Assembly: GCF_002099195.1 (NCBI RefSeq)
Contig: NZ_NBYX01000002.1
Span: 62,001 to 126,000 of the forward strand
Source of the DNA: Burkholderia puraquae
Lineage (GTDB): Bacteria > Pseudomonadota > Gammaproteobacteria > Burkholderiales > Burkholderiaceae
Length of the DNA: 64,000 nucleotides
Direction: 5' to 3'
Shown here piece after piece: positions 16,867 to 24,815 of the stretch. Position numbers and translations under genes: made by a program. Position 1 is the first letter of the stretch. Each line of letters begins with the position of its first letter. The notes below the pieces were generated by a model. The model was given only the letters and a program-made list of their open reading frames with translations. It ran no database searches and was not told the DNA's origin.

Positions 16867-17397
16867 TCAGTATCGCGGCGGCGGTTGAACGCCCGCCGGC
16901 GGCATCGGCGGCGCCGCGCGCGGCGCGCCGCCATATCCGCCACCGCCGCCGCTCATCCCGCCCGGCACCGGCACGCGGTTGCCGGTCGCGTACATGCATT
17001 GCAGGTAGCCGTAGTCGTAGCGGCGCTGGATGTCGTAGGCCGAGCCTTGCGCCGCGCCGGCGCCCACCACGCTGCCCGCGAGCAGCCCCGCGCCTGCGCC
17101 GACGGCCGCGCCCGTGCCGCCGTTGAACGCCGCGCCGGCCGCCGCCCCGAGCGCGGTGCCGACGGCCGCGCTGCCGACCGCGCTCGCGGTCGACGCTTGG
17201 CCCGCGCTCACGCCGCCCGATTGCTGGAACGCGTATTGACGGCAGTTCGCATCGTCGGCGCGGAACTGGTCGAACGACTTGCCGGTGCCGGGCAGCGCCA
17301 TCACGCTCGGCCCGGTCGGCATGTACGCGCACGCGCCGAGCAGGCCGGCCAGCGCCAGCGCGGCCGGCACGCGCAGGGGTCGAAATACGGATTTCAT
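16867..17397 (-). CDS. Glycine-zipper lipoprotein
   Basis: A 176-residue envelope protein. A signal peptide ends in the lipobox LAGLLGAC, so it is probably lipidated at Cys22. Residues about 70-115 are a glycine/alanine zipper (GSAAVGTALGAAAGAAFNGG and GAVVGAG-like repeats) as in outer-membrane-associated SlyB-like proteins. The C-terminal part carries YDIQRRYDYGYLQCMYATGN and ends in a Gly/Pro-rich low-complexity tail. It lies 13 bases downstream of another small exported protein gene, probably in one transcript. Exact function unknown. Confidence 0.85.
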   Translation of the reverse strand: MKSVFRPLRVPAALALAGLLGACAYMPTGPSVMALPGTGKSFDQFRADDANCRQYAFQQSGGVSAGQASTASAVGSAAVGTALGAAAGAAFNGGTGAAVGAGAGLLAGSVVGAGAAQGSAYDIQRRYDYGYLQCMYATGNRVPVPGGMSGGGGGYGGAPRAAPPMPPAGVQPPPRY

Positions 17398-17410
17398 CGT
17401 CGCGCCTCCG

Positions 17411-17737
17411 TCACTGCGGCCGCGCCGGCACCGATCGCCAGCCCGACTTGCAGGTCTTCACATACGGGTAGTAATGCTTCGACGCGTCGCAGTAGTACCA
17501 GAGGTTCGCGTCGCCGTTGTCCTGCGGCTGTCCCTTTTCGACGTACTCGGTCGGCGGCGCCGGATCGACGGGCACCGCGACCACGGGCGGCGGATAGTAA
17601 TAGGGCGCAGGGACGACGGGGTAGTAATACGGGTAACCGGGGCCGACATAGACGCCGACCCGGGCGGCATGCGCCACGCCGCCCGTCGCGATCGCCACTG
17701 CGGCCACCGCGCCCAGTGCGAGCTTCAATCCATTCAC
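17411..17737 (-). CDS. Small exported Tyr/Pro-rich protein
   Basis: A 108-residue protein with a clear signal peptide (LALGAVAAVAIATGGVAHA, cleavage about residue 24). The mature start is strikingly rich in Tyr and Pro (YVGPGYPYYYPVVPAPYYYP). The C-terminal half has two Cys in WYYCDASKHYYPYVKTCKSGW, a pattern common in Burkholderia periplasmic proteins. It is upstream of and close to the glycine-zipper lipoprotein gene. Function unknown; an envelope role is inferred. Confidence 0.8.
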   Translation of the reverse strand: MNGLKLALGAVAAVAIATGGVAHAARVGVYVGPGYPYYYPVVPAPYYYPPPVVAVPVDPAPPTEYVEKGQPQDNGDANLWYYCDASKHYYPYVKTCKSGWRSVPARPQ

Positions 17738-18009
17738 GTCACGTTCTCCGGCTGGCGGTTCGTCGATGCGAACCCGACATACCGAACGCTACGCCGCGCG
17801 TGATCCGTCATCCATTACGGGCGCACATGCCAATGTTGCGCGGCGTTACCTATGTGACAGCCCCCATCGGCCGCGGCCCGCCGGCACGACCGCGCGCATT
17901 ACGCGATAACGCACCGCAACGGTTCGGCCGCGCGCGGGCGCCGCGTCGCGCGATGTCACGCAGGGTTTGCGTCCGCACCAAACCGTTCCGATGACGCGAC
18001 GCGCCATAT

Positions 18010-18025
18010 TGACGCACGTGCGTCA
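18010..18025. promoter_or_regulatory. Perfect 16-bp palindrome upstream of cydA
   Basis: TGACGCACGTGCGTCA equals its own reverse complement. It is centred 55 bp upstream of the FNR box centre, so it could be the site of a second regulator of the oxidase. Regulator unknown. Confidence 0.6.
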
Positions 18026-18065
18026 GACCGCCACGCCACGGCCGCGCGCGCCGCAAGCAGCCTTC

Positions 18066-18079
18066 TTGATACGAATCAA
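18066..18079. promoter_or_regulatory. FNR/ANR box
   Basis: TTGATACGAATCAA matches the FNR/ANR consensus TTGAT-N4-ATCAA exactly. It lies about 160 bases before the cydA start codon, which fits oxygen-responsive control of a high-affinity terminal oxidase. Confidence 0.85.
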
Positions 18080-18240
18080 CGATTTACCCCGGAATCGCGC
18101 ACGACGGGCTGGACATCTGCGACGAGTTGGCGCATTTCGCGGTGCAACATCGCGGCACATACTCCAGCCAACCCCGACGCCCCTCCGCCGGGGTCCGCCG
18201 GCAACCCGCCGGCGGGTATCGTCAGCCTCGGTCAACTGGT

Positions 18241-19653
18241 ATGGACACCGCTCTTTCGGCCCTCGATCTGGCCCGCCTGCAATTCGCGTTCACCGTCTCC
18301 TTTCACATCGTCTTTCCGGCGCTGAGCATCGGCCTCGCCAGCTTCATCGCCGTGCTCGAATATCGCTGGCTGAAGACCGGCAAGCAGTACTACAAAACCC
18401 TCTGCCTGTTCTGGTCGAAGATCTTCGCGGTCGCGTTCGGGATGGGCGTCGTCTCCGGCGTCGTGATGAGCTACCAGTTCGGCACGAACTGGTCGGGCTT
18501 CTCGAGCTTCGCCGGCGCCGTCACCGGGCCGCTGCTGATGTACGAGGTCATGACCGCGTTCTTCCTCGAAGCCGGCTTCCTCGGCATCATGCTGTTCGGC
18601 TGGAACCGCGTGAGCCCGCGCGCGCACTTCGGCGCGACGTTGATGGTCGCGATCGGCACGCTGATCTCGACGTTCTGGATCCTCGCGTCGAACAGCTGGA
18701 TGCAGACGCCGCAGGGCTTCGAGATCGTCGACGGCCGCGTCGTGCCGACCGACTGGTTCGCGATCATCTTCAACCCGTCGTTCCCGTACCGCCTGTTCCA
18801 CATGGCGATCGCCGCGTTCATCGTCGCCGCGCTGGTGGTGGCCGCGACCGGCGCGTGGCACCTGCTGAAGGGCCGCCGCGACAAGGGCGTGAAGAAGATG
18901 TTCTCGATGGCGCTGTGGCTGCTGCTCGTGCTCGCACCGCTGCAGGCCGTGATCGGCGACCAGCACGGCATCAACACGCTGAAGCACCAGCCCGCGAAGA
19001 TCGCCGCGATCGAAGGGCTGTGGGAAACCGAAAAGGGCGGCACCGCGCTCAACCTGTTCGGCATTCCGGACATGAAGGCGGAAACGACCCGCTACGCGGT
19101 GCAGGTGCCGCACCTCGGCAGCCTGATCCTCACGCACAGCTGGGACGGCGAGATCCGCGGGCTGAAGGACTTCCCGCCGGAAGACCGCCCGAACTCGACG
19201 GTCGTGTTCTGGAGCTTCCGGATCATGGTCGGCCTCGGCTTCGCGATGATCGGCCTGGCCGCGCTCGCGTGGTTCCTGCGCCGCCGTGGCCGCCTGTATG
19301 AATCGAAGTGGTTCCAGCGCTTCGCGCTCGTGATGGGCCCGACCGGTTTCGTGTCGCTGCTCGCGGGCTGGGTGACGACCGAAGCGGGCCGCCAGCCTTG
19401 GGTGGTCTACGGCGTGATGCGTACCGCGCACGCCGTGTCGCCGCTGTCGGTGCAGCAGGTCAGCCTGTCGATGATGACGTTCGTGATCGTGTACTTCCTC
19501 GTGTTCGGCACCGGCGTGTACTACATGCTGAAGCTGATGAAAGCCGGCCCCGCGCTACCCGACGCGAAGCATGACGACATGCCCGACACGCGCCACGATC
19601 ACACCGCGCGCCGCCCGATGTCGGCCGTCGACGAGCCGCTCGAGACCGTCTGA
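18241..19653 (+). CDS. cydA: Cytochrome bd quinol oxidase subunit I (CIO-like, short Q loop)
   Basis: A 470-residue multi-helix protein. LDLARLQFAFTVSFHIVFP places the haem b595 ligand His22, and FNPSFPYRLFHMAIAAF carries the second axial His. GRQPWVVYGVMRTAHAVSPLS is the quinol-oxidase signature with the haem-ligand Met. The protein is about 50 residues shorter than the E. coli form, so it has the short Q loop seen in cyanide-insensitive oxidases (CioA). With subunit II it reduces oxygen to water using ubiquinol in the inner membrane. It is first in a three-gene operon behind an FNR box. The start has only a weak ribosome site. Confidence 0.95.
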   Translation: MDTALSALDLARLQFAFTVSFHIVFPALSIGLASFIAVLEYRWLKTGKQYYKTLCLFWSKIFAVAFGMGVVSGVVMSYQFGTNWSGFSSFAGAVTGPLLMYEVMTAFFLEAGFLGIMLFGWNRVSPRAHFGATLMVAIGTLISTFWILASNSWMQTPQGFEIVDGRVVPTDWFAIIFNPSFPYRLFHMAIAAFIVAALVVAATGAWHLLKGRRDKGVKKMFSMALWLLLVLAPLQAVIGDQHGINTLKHQPAKIAAIEGLWETEKGGTALNLFGIPDMKAETTRYAVQVPHLGSLILTHSWDGEIRGLKDFPPEDRPNSTVVFWSFRIMVGLGFAMIGLAALAWFLRRRGRLYESKWFQRFALVMGPTGFVSLLAGWVTTEAGRQPWVVYGVMRTAHAVSPLSVQQVSLSMMTFVIVYFLVFGTGVYYMLKLMKAGPALPDAKHDDMPDTRHDHTARRPMSAVDEPLETV

Positions 19654-19683
19654 GCCCCACCCTTTCCGCACACGAGAAAACCT

Positions 19684-20691
19684 ATGGACGTCACCGTAAT
19701 CTGGGCCGCGATCATCGCATTGGGGCTCTTCATGTACGTCGTGCTCGACGGCTTCGACCTCGGCATCGGCATCGTCTTCCCGTTCTTCCCGGACGAGAAG
19801 GAACGCGACCTGATGATGAATACGGTCGCGCCCGTGTGGGACGGCAACGAGACCTGGCTCGTGCTCGGCGGCGCCGGGCTGTTCGCGGTGTTCCCGATCG
19901 TCTATTCGACCGTGCTGTCGGCGCTGTACCTGCCGCTGATCTTCATGCTGGTCTGCCTGATCTTCCGCGGCGTGTCGTTCGAGATCCGCGCGAAGGCGCG
20001 GCGCACGAAGCAGCTGTGGGATCTCGCGTTCATCGGCGGCTCGGCCGGCGCGACGCTGTTCCAGGGGATCGCGCTCGGCGCGTTCCTGCAGGGCATCAAC
20101 GTGAAGAACGGCGTGTTCGCGGGCGACGCGTTCGACTGGCTCACGCCGTTCAGCCTGCTGACCGGCCTCGGCCTGATCGTGACCTATGCGCTGCTCGGCT
20201 GCTGCTGGCTCGTCGCGAAGACGGAAGGTGACCTGCAGCGGCGCCTCCATCGCGTGGTGTGGCCGCTGACGGTCGTACTGCTCGGCTTCATCGCGGTCGT
20301 CAGCCTGTGGACGCCGCTGCAGGATCCGGCCATCGCGCAGCGCTGGTTCGATTCGGGGCTGTTCTGGCGCCTGCTGCCGGTACCGTTCCTGGTCGCCGGG
20401 TGCGCAGTGTGGATGCGGCGCGCGGTGCGCGACCGGCATGACATGACGCCGTTCGTGCTCGCGCTGGCGCTCGTGCTGCTCGGCTATGTCGGCCTGCTCG
20501 TCACGCTGTTCCCGTACGCGATTCCCCAGACGATGACGATCTGGGAAGCAGCGGCGCCGCGTTCCAGCCAGACCTTCACGCTGGTCGGCGCAGCGGTTAT
20601 CCTCCCGATCATCATCGCCTACACGACGATGGGTTATTGGGTATTCCGAGGCAAGGTGCGCCATGAAGACCAGCATTACTACCACCACTGA
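19684..20691 (+). CDS. cydB: Cytochrome bd quinol oxidase subunit II
   Basis: A 335-residue, 8-9 helix protein that pairs with CydA. The N-terminal VVLDGFDLGIGIVFPFF is the CydB hallmark, followed by NTVAPVWDGNETWLVLGGAGLFAVFP. The C-terminal TLVGAAVILPIIIAYTTMGYWVFRGKV is also typical. The gap after cydA is 30 bases, and the end overlaps the small third gene by 29 bases. Length and motifs are complete. Confidence 0.96.
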   Translation: MDVTVIWAAIIALGLFMYVVLDGFDLGIGIVFPFFPDEKERDLMMNTVAPVWDGNETWLVLGGAGLFAVFPIVYSTVLSALYLPLIFMLVCLIFRGVSFEIRAKARRTKQLWDLAFIGGSAGATLFQGIALGAFLQGINVKNGVFAGDAFDWLTPFSLLTGLGLIVTYALLGCCWLVAKTEGDLQRRLHRVVWPLTVVLLGFIAVVSLWTPLQDPAIAQRWFDSGLFWRLLPVPFLVAGCAVWMRRAVRDRHDMTPFVLALALVLLGYVGLLVTLFPYAIPQTMTIWEAAAPRSSQTFTLVGAAVILPIIIAYTTMGYWVFRGKVRHEDQHYYHH

Positions 20692-20842
20692 TTCCGCCGA
20701 GCGCCCCGCTACGGCGCCACGGCCGCGGATGCGCGGCTGGATGTGGTTCGTCGTCCTGTGGGCGGGCGGCGTGATCGGCGCCGTCACGCTCGGCTATGCG
20801 TTCAAGATCTTCATGAACCTGACGCTGTTTGCGGTGAAGTAA
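20663..20842 (+). CDS. DUF2474 small membrane protein of the cytochrome bd operon
   Basis: A 59-residue protein starting inside the last codons of cydB. After a Thr/Pro-rich N terminus it has one membrane helix: RGWMWFVVLWAGGVIGAVTLGYAF, then KIFMNLTLFAVK. Both position and sequence match DUF2474, a one-helix protein commonly encoded after CIO-type oxidases; by analogy with CydX it may stabilise the complex. The 29-base overlap indicates coupled translation. A terminator follows directly. Confidence 0.85.
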   Translation: MKTSITTTTDSAERPATAPRPRMRGWMWFVVLWAGGVIGAVTLGYAFKIFMNLTLFAVK

Positions 20843-20848
20843 GCCGGC

Positions 20849-20886
20849 CGGCCGCTTCGATCGAACATGATCGAGGCGGCCGTTTT
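20849..20886 (+). terminator. Rho-independent terminator of the cyd operon
   Basis: A 14-bp stem, left arm 20849-20862 (CGGCCGCTTCGATC), right arm 20869-20882 with one G-T pair, a six-base loop, then TTTT. It begins seven bases after the stop of the third operon gene. Confidence 0.9.
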
Positions 20887-20971
20887 CATTTCGTCGGCCG
20901 ATTTGCCGATTTGCAGACCCGTCCGATTTCGCCGCGTCCGCCCGGCAGGCGCCGCCGCGGCCCTCCCCCGC

Positions 20972-21166
20972 CTACCGCCGCTCGCCCAGCGCCGCCTCGA
21001 TCTTGCGATCGGTCTTGTACTGGCTCAGCGCATACACCGACCAGATCGCGGCCGGCAGCCAGCCGATGATCGTGATTTGCAGGATCAGGCAGATGATCCC
21101 CGCGATCGGGCGGCCGATCGTGAAGAACTGGAACCACGGCAACAGCAGGGCAAGCAGAAGGCGCAT
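20972..21166 (-). CDS. YqaE/Pmp3-family small membrane protein
   Basis: A 64-residue protein with two hydrophobic helices: LLALLLPWFQFFTIG, then GIICLILQITIIGWLPAAIWSVYAL, and a charged tail QYKTDRKIEAALGERR. The GWLPAAIWSVYALSQYK segment is the Pmp3/YqaE signature. Family members are stress-induced inner-membrane proteolipids thought to affect membrane potential; the exact function is unsettled. It stands alone between two terminator-bounded transcripts. Confidence 0.85.
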   Translation of the reverse strand: MRLLLALLLPWFQFFTIGRPIAGIICLILQITIIGWLPAAIWSVYALSQYKTDRKIEAALGERR

Positions 21167-21279
21167 TGGGAATCCTCTCGAGGCGTCGTTGAACGTTCAT
21201 GCGCAGCCAATATGGCGGAGCGCGCGCCCCATTTCAAGCCCGGCCCGCCGCTCGCGCGCGAACCCAGCCGGCCTTCGCC

Positions 21280-21813
21280 CTACGCCGAATCGGCCAGCCA
21301 CCGCGCGACCCGCGCAACGAGCGGATCCACTTCGTCGAAGCATTCGGCGCCCGCCACGCGCGGCGCGTCGCAAATCGCGAACACCGGCTTGCCCCACTGC
21401 AACCCGAGCGCGATCTCGGACAGCGTGCCGAGCCCGCCGCCGATCGCGATCAGGCACAGCGACGCACGCGCGACCAGTGCGTTGCGCGTGATGCCGAGCC
21501 CGGTCGGCAGCGCGACGCTCAGATAGGGATTCGCGAGGGCCGCGTCGTCTTCCGGCAGCAGCCCGATTGCGCACCCGCCGGCCGCATGCGCGCCGCGCGC
21601 GGCCGCCTCCATCACGCCCTGCTTGCCGCCGCCGACGATGGCGACACCCGTCGCCGCGAGCGCATGCGCCACCCGCTGCGCGACCCGCATCTGCTCGTCG
21701 GTCGCCTCACGCGGGCCGATCACGCCCACCGGCATGCGATGCCGCCGCGTGCCGCGCTGCCGCTGCGCGAGTTGCGCCAGCGCGTCGCACGTCGCATCCG
21801 ACCACTCATCCAT
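21280..21813 (-). CDS. LOG-like (SLOG, TIGR00725-type) nucleotide-binding protein
   Basis: A 177-residue Rossmann-type protein. VGVIGPREATDEQM and ATGVAIVGGGKQGVMEAAARGA form the nucleotide-binding region, and IAIGGGLGTLSEIALGLQWGKPV is the counterpart of the LOG PGGxGTxxE motif. Relatives include cytokinin-riboside hydrolases and uncharacterised TIGR00725 proteins. The ATG at 21813 overlaps the ABC permease stop by eight bases, so it is the last gene of the importer operon; a TTG at 21849 could extend it by 12 residues. Its role with an importer is not obvious. Confidence 0.75.
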   Translation of the reverse strand: MDEWSDATCDALAQLAQRQRGTRRHRMPVGVIGPREATDEQMRVAQRVAHALAATGVAIVGGGKQGVMEAAARGAHAAGGCAIGLLPEDDAALANPYLSVALPTGLGITRNALVARASLCLIAIGGGLGTLSEIALGLQWGKPVFAICDAPRVAGAECFDEVDPLVARVARWLADSA

Positions 21814-22639
21814 GACGTCGTTGCCGTACAAGGCCTTCCCCCAATGCAAGAACGCAGGTGCAGATCGCCGTCAGCACGATCGACAGCACGGCCGCCTGCG
21901 AGAAATCGGTTTGTCCGTCCGACAGCTTCAGATACATCAGCAGCGGCAGGATGTTGATCTGTGTGCCGGCCAGCGCGAGCGCCGTGCCGTAGGTGCCGAG
22001 CGCGATCGCCGTGACGAGGCACCACGCGGACGCGACCGACGGCCACAGTTCGCGCCACGCGACGTCGAGCCACGCACGCCACGGCCGCGCGCCGAGCGTC
22101 AGTGCCGCCTCGAGCGGCCGCCGGTCGAGATTCGCGAGCGCCGGGTAGATCATCAGCGCGACTCGCGGGATCAGGTAATACGCATACGCGACCGCCAGCC
22201 CCGGCATCGTGTAGATCGCGCCGCCGAGCACGTTCGGGTCCGCGCCCAGCGACGCCGCCAGCGTGGTGACGAAGCCCGCGCGGCCGAACGCGAGGATGAA
22301 GCCGTACGCGATCACCAGCCCGGAAAACGCAAGCGGCACGCCAAGCAGCGCGAGCGTCCAGTGGCGGCGGGCGGGCGACTGCCCGGCCAGCGCGAAGGCG
22401 ACCGGCACGCCGACACCCACCGACAGCGTGCCGGCGCCCGCCGCCAGCGCCAGTGAACGTACGATCGCATCGGCGACGAGCGGATCGCGCAGCACCGCGC
22501 CGAACGCACGGCCGCCGTCCGTGAAAGCCGAGCCGACGAGCGCGGCGAGCGGTAGCGCGAAGCACACCGCCAGCAATACCGCCGCCGGGGCCGCGCCGAA
22601 GCGGCGCAGCGCGCCGCGTTCCGCCAGGGAAGTCTGCAT
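21806..22639 (-). CDS. ABC transporter permease (second permease)
   Basis: A 277-residue inner-membrane permease with six predicted helices. The coupling-loop (EAA) motif is visible as RPLEAALTLGARPWRAWLDVAWRELWPS near residue 190. It belongs to the type I importer permeases of the iron/spermidine/phosphonate (PotC/PhnV-like) group. It lies ten bases after the solute-binding protein gene and overlaps the LOG-like gene. It works with the permease at 24816-25667, the ATPase and the binding protein. Confidence 0.88.
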   Translation of the reverse strand: MQTSLAERGALRRFGAAPAAVLLAVCFALPLAALVGSAFTDGGRAFGAVLRDPLVADAIVRSLALAAGAGTLSVGVGVPVAFALAGQSPARRHWTLALLGVPLAFSGLVIAYGFILAFGRAGFVTTLAASLGADPNVLGGAIYTMPGLAVAYAYYLIPRVALMIYPALANLDRRPLEAALTLGARPWRAWLDVAWRELWPSVASAWCLVTAIALGTYGTALALAGTQINILPLLMYLKLSDGQTDFSQAAVLSIVLTAICTCVLALGEGLVRQRRHG

Positions 22640-22649
22640 CGCGCGCCTC

Positions 22650-23738
22650 TCAGTTGCCGAGCGTCGCCTGCGACCAGAGCTGGTCGACCTCGGCCTTGCG
22701 TGCGGCCGCCTTTGCCACGTCGAGCGGGCGCACCTGCGGCGCCTTCGGCAGCTTCGCCGCGACATCCGGCGCAACCGGCGTGCCGGGCACGGCCGGCCGC
22801 ACGAAGCCCTGCGCGAACAGCGCCTGCCCGACGTCGCTCATCACCAGGTTGAGCCACAGCTGCGCGGCGGACGGGTTCGGGCCGTTCTTCACGAGGCTCA
22901 TCGCATACGGTGCCGACACGCTGCCGTCCTGCGGAATCACGACGTCGGCTGCGTCCCCCATGCCGTCGACGTACTTCGCCTTCAGGCCGTCGTTCTCGTA
23001 GCCGATCAGGACCGGAATCTCGCCCTTCACGAACTTCGCATAAGGCGTCGTGCCCTCGACGCGCAGCACGTTGCCCGCGCTCTTCAGCTTGCCGAAGAAT
23101 TCCGCGCCGGGCTTCGGGTTCTCGACGCTCCCGCCGTTCGCATACGCGGCCGCGAACACGGCGACCTGCCCCTGCCCGGTCGAACGCGGGTCGAGATAGA
23201 CGACCGCGTTGCGATATTCCGGCTTCAGCAGGTCGGACCAGCGCTGCGGCACGTTCTTCACGAGCTTGCGGTTGACGAGGAATGCGATGTTCAGCGAGTG
23301 CACCGCGAACCAGCGGCCGTCCGCCGAGCGAAACACGTTCGGCAGCTTGTCGAAGTTGACCGGCTTGAACGGCGCGACGACATCCTTGCTCTCCGCATCG
23401 AGCGCCGACGCGGCGAAGTAATACGCGGTATCGGCCTGCGGACGGCGGCGCGACTTGTCGAGCGCGACCACGGTCGCGGCCGAGCCGATGTCGTTGTAGG
23501 TGATCTCGACCTTCGGATAGCGCTTGCGGAACTCGGCGAACAGCGCCTTCCAGTTGGCCCATTCAGGGCCCGTGTCGAACGACACGACGAGCCCTTCGTC
23601 GGCGGCCTTTGCATACAGCGCGTCCTCGCCCGGATACAGCGGCGCGGCGTGCGCCGGCGCGGCAGCCAGCGCCGCGAACGCGCAGAGCGCCAGCACGCCG
23701 GCGCGCATGGTTTTCACAAGAGGGTGGCCTGCAAGCAT
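22650..23738 (-). CDS. ABC transporter solute-binding protein (family 1)
   Basis: A 362-residue periplasmic binding protein. The signal peptide MRAGVLALCAFAALAAAPAHA is preceded by a short extension and cleaves near residue 31. The mature part has YPKVEITYNDIGSAATVVALDKS and VVYLDPRSTGQGQVAVFAAAY, as in iron/putrescine/phosphonate-type extracellular solute-binding proteins. The start has GGAG eight bases upstream. Its ligand cannot be read from the sequence; the neighbouring phosphatase-superfamily gene hints at an organophosphorus compound, which is only inference. Confidence 0.87.
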   Translation of the reverse strand: MLAGHPLVKTMRAGVLALCAFAALAAAPAHAAPLYPGEDALYAKAADEGLVVSFDTGPEWANWKALFAEFRKRYPKVEITYNDIGSAATVVALDKSRRRPQADTAYYFAASALDAESKDVVAPFKPVNFDKLPNVFRSADGRWFAVHSLNIAFLVNRKLVKNVPQRWSDLLKPEYRNAVVYLDPRSTGQGQVAVFAAAYANGGSVENPKPGAEFFGKLKSAGNVLRVEGTTPYAKFVKGEIPVLIGYENDGLKAKYVDGMGDAADVVIPQDGSVSAPYAMSLVKNGPNPSAAQLWLNLVMSDVGQALFAQGFVRPAVPGTPVAPDVAAKLPKAPQVRPLDVAKAAARKAEVDQLWSQATLGN

Positions 23739-23764
23739 CGGGGATCTCCGTTGAATGAAAGGGG

Positions 23765-24808
23765 TCATTGCGCGTCCGGCGCGGCCGGCAGCACGAGCAG
23801 ATGGCGCGGTTCGATCGCGATACGCCGGGTGGCCGGCACGCGGCCTTCGCACAGCAGCGGGTCGGCCGAGCCGGCGGGAATGAAGTCGTAGCGTTGCGTC
23901 GCGCCGAAGTAGCGCACTTCGCCCGGGCAGCCGTCGATGCGGTTCACGCCGTGCTCCGGCGGATCGGCTTCCACGTGCTCGGGCCGCACCAGCACCTCGA
24001 TCTCGGCGCCCGGCCGGTGCGCGCCGGTCTCGACGCGCAGCGTCGCGAAACGCACGTCGACCGTGTCGGGCGCGACCACGCGGCCGCGCAGCAACGTCGA
24101 ATGCCCGACGAAGCGCGCGACCTGCGCGGACGCCGGCCGCTCGTACAGGTCGCGCGGCGTGCCCACCTGCAGCACCCGCCCGCCGTCGACGATCGCGACG
24201 CGGTCAGCCATGCTCAGCGCCTCGTCCTGGTCGTGCGTGACGAGCAGCGTCGTCGCGCCGCATGCGCGCTGCAACGCGCGAATCTCGTCGCGCAACTGAT
24301 GGCGGATGCCCGCGTCGAGCGCCGCCAGCGGCTCGTCGAGCAGCAGCAGCTTCGGCTCGATCACGAGCGCACGCGCCAGCGCGACGCGCTGCTGCTGCCC
24401 GCCGGACAGCATCGCGATGCCGCGCTCCGCATGCGCCGCCAGGCCGACGCGCTCGAGCATTTCTCGCGCGCGCCGCCGCCGCGCGTCGGCCGCGACGCCG
24501 CGCATCCGCAGCCCGTACGCGACGTTGTCGGCCACCGACAGGTTCGGAAACAGCGCGTAGTGCTGGAACACCATGCCCACTTCGCGCCGCCACACCGGCA
24601 CGCCCGCCACGTCGGCGCCGCCGATCGCGATGCGGCCGCTGCCGCCATCGAGCAGGCCGGCCGCGAGCCGCAGCAGCGTGGACTTGCCGGACCCGCTGCG
24701 CCCCATCACCGCGAGCAGCTCGCCTTGCGCGGCGGACAGCGTGACGTCGTCGACACCGTGTCGCGCGCCGGGATACTGGAAACTGACGTGTTCGAATTCG
24801 AGACTCAT
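23765..24808 (-). CDS. ABC transporter ATP-binding protein
   Basis: A 347-residue importer ATPase. Walker A is VMGRSGSGKSTLLRL near residue 34, the Q loop lies in EVGMVFQHYALFPNLSV, the signature is MLSGGQQQRVALARAL near 136, and Walker B is LLLLDEPLAALDAG. The D and H loops follow (LLVTHDQDEAL). A C-terminal TOBE-like domain carries VLVRPEHVEADPPEHG, as in PotA/FbpC-type proteins. Gaps: seven bases after the first permease and 26 to the binding protein, so one operon. Energises uptake at the inner membrane. Confidence 0.93.
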   Translation of the reverse strand: MSLEFEHVSFQYPGARHGVDDVTLSAAQGELLAVMGRSGSGKSTLLRLAAGLLDGGSGRIAIGGADVAGVPVWRREVGMVFQHYALFPNLSVADNVAYGLRMRGVAADARRRRAREMLERVGLAAHAERGIAMLSGGQQQRVALARALVIEPKLLLLDEPLAALDAGIRHQLRDEIRALQRACGATTLLVTHDQDEALSMADRVAIVDGGRVLQVGTPRDLYERPASAQVARFVGHSTLLRGRVVAPDTVDVRFATLRVETGAHRPGAEIEVLVRPEHVEADPPEHGVNRIDGCPGEVRYFGATQRYDFIPAGSADPLLCEGRVPATRRIAIEPRHLLVLPAAPDAQ

Positions 24809-24815
24809 GACGGAC

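Larger units (their letters stand above)
17738..18240. promoter_or_regulatory. Regulatory region upstream of the cytochrome bd operon
   Basis: A 503-base gap between the divergent small exported protein and cydA. It holds a 16-bp palindrome (18010-18025) and an FNR/ANR box (18066-18079), listed separately. No sigma-70 -35/-10 pair could be assigned with confidence, and no gene is seen. Confidence 0.7.
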
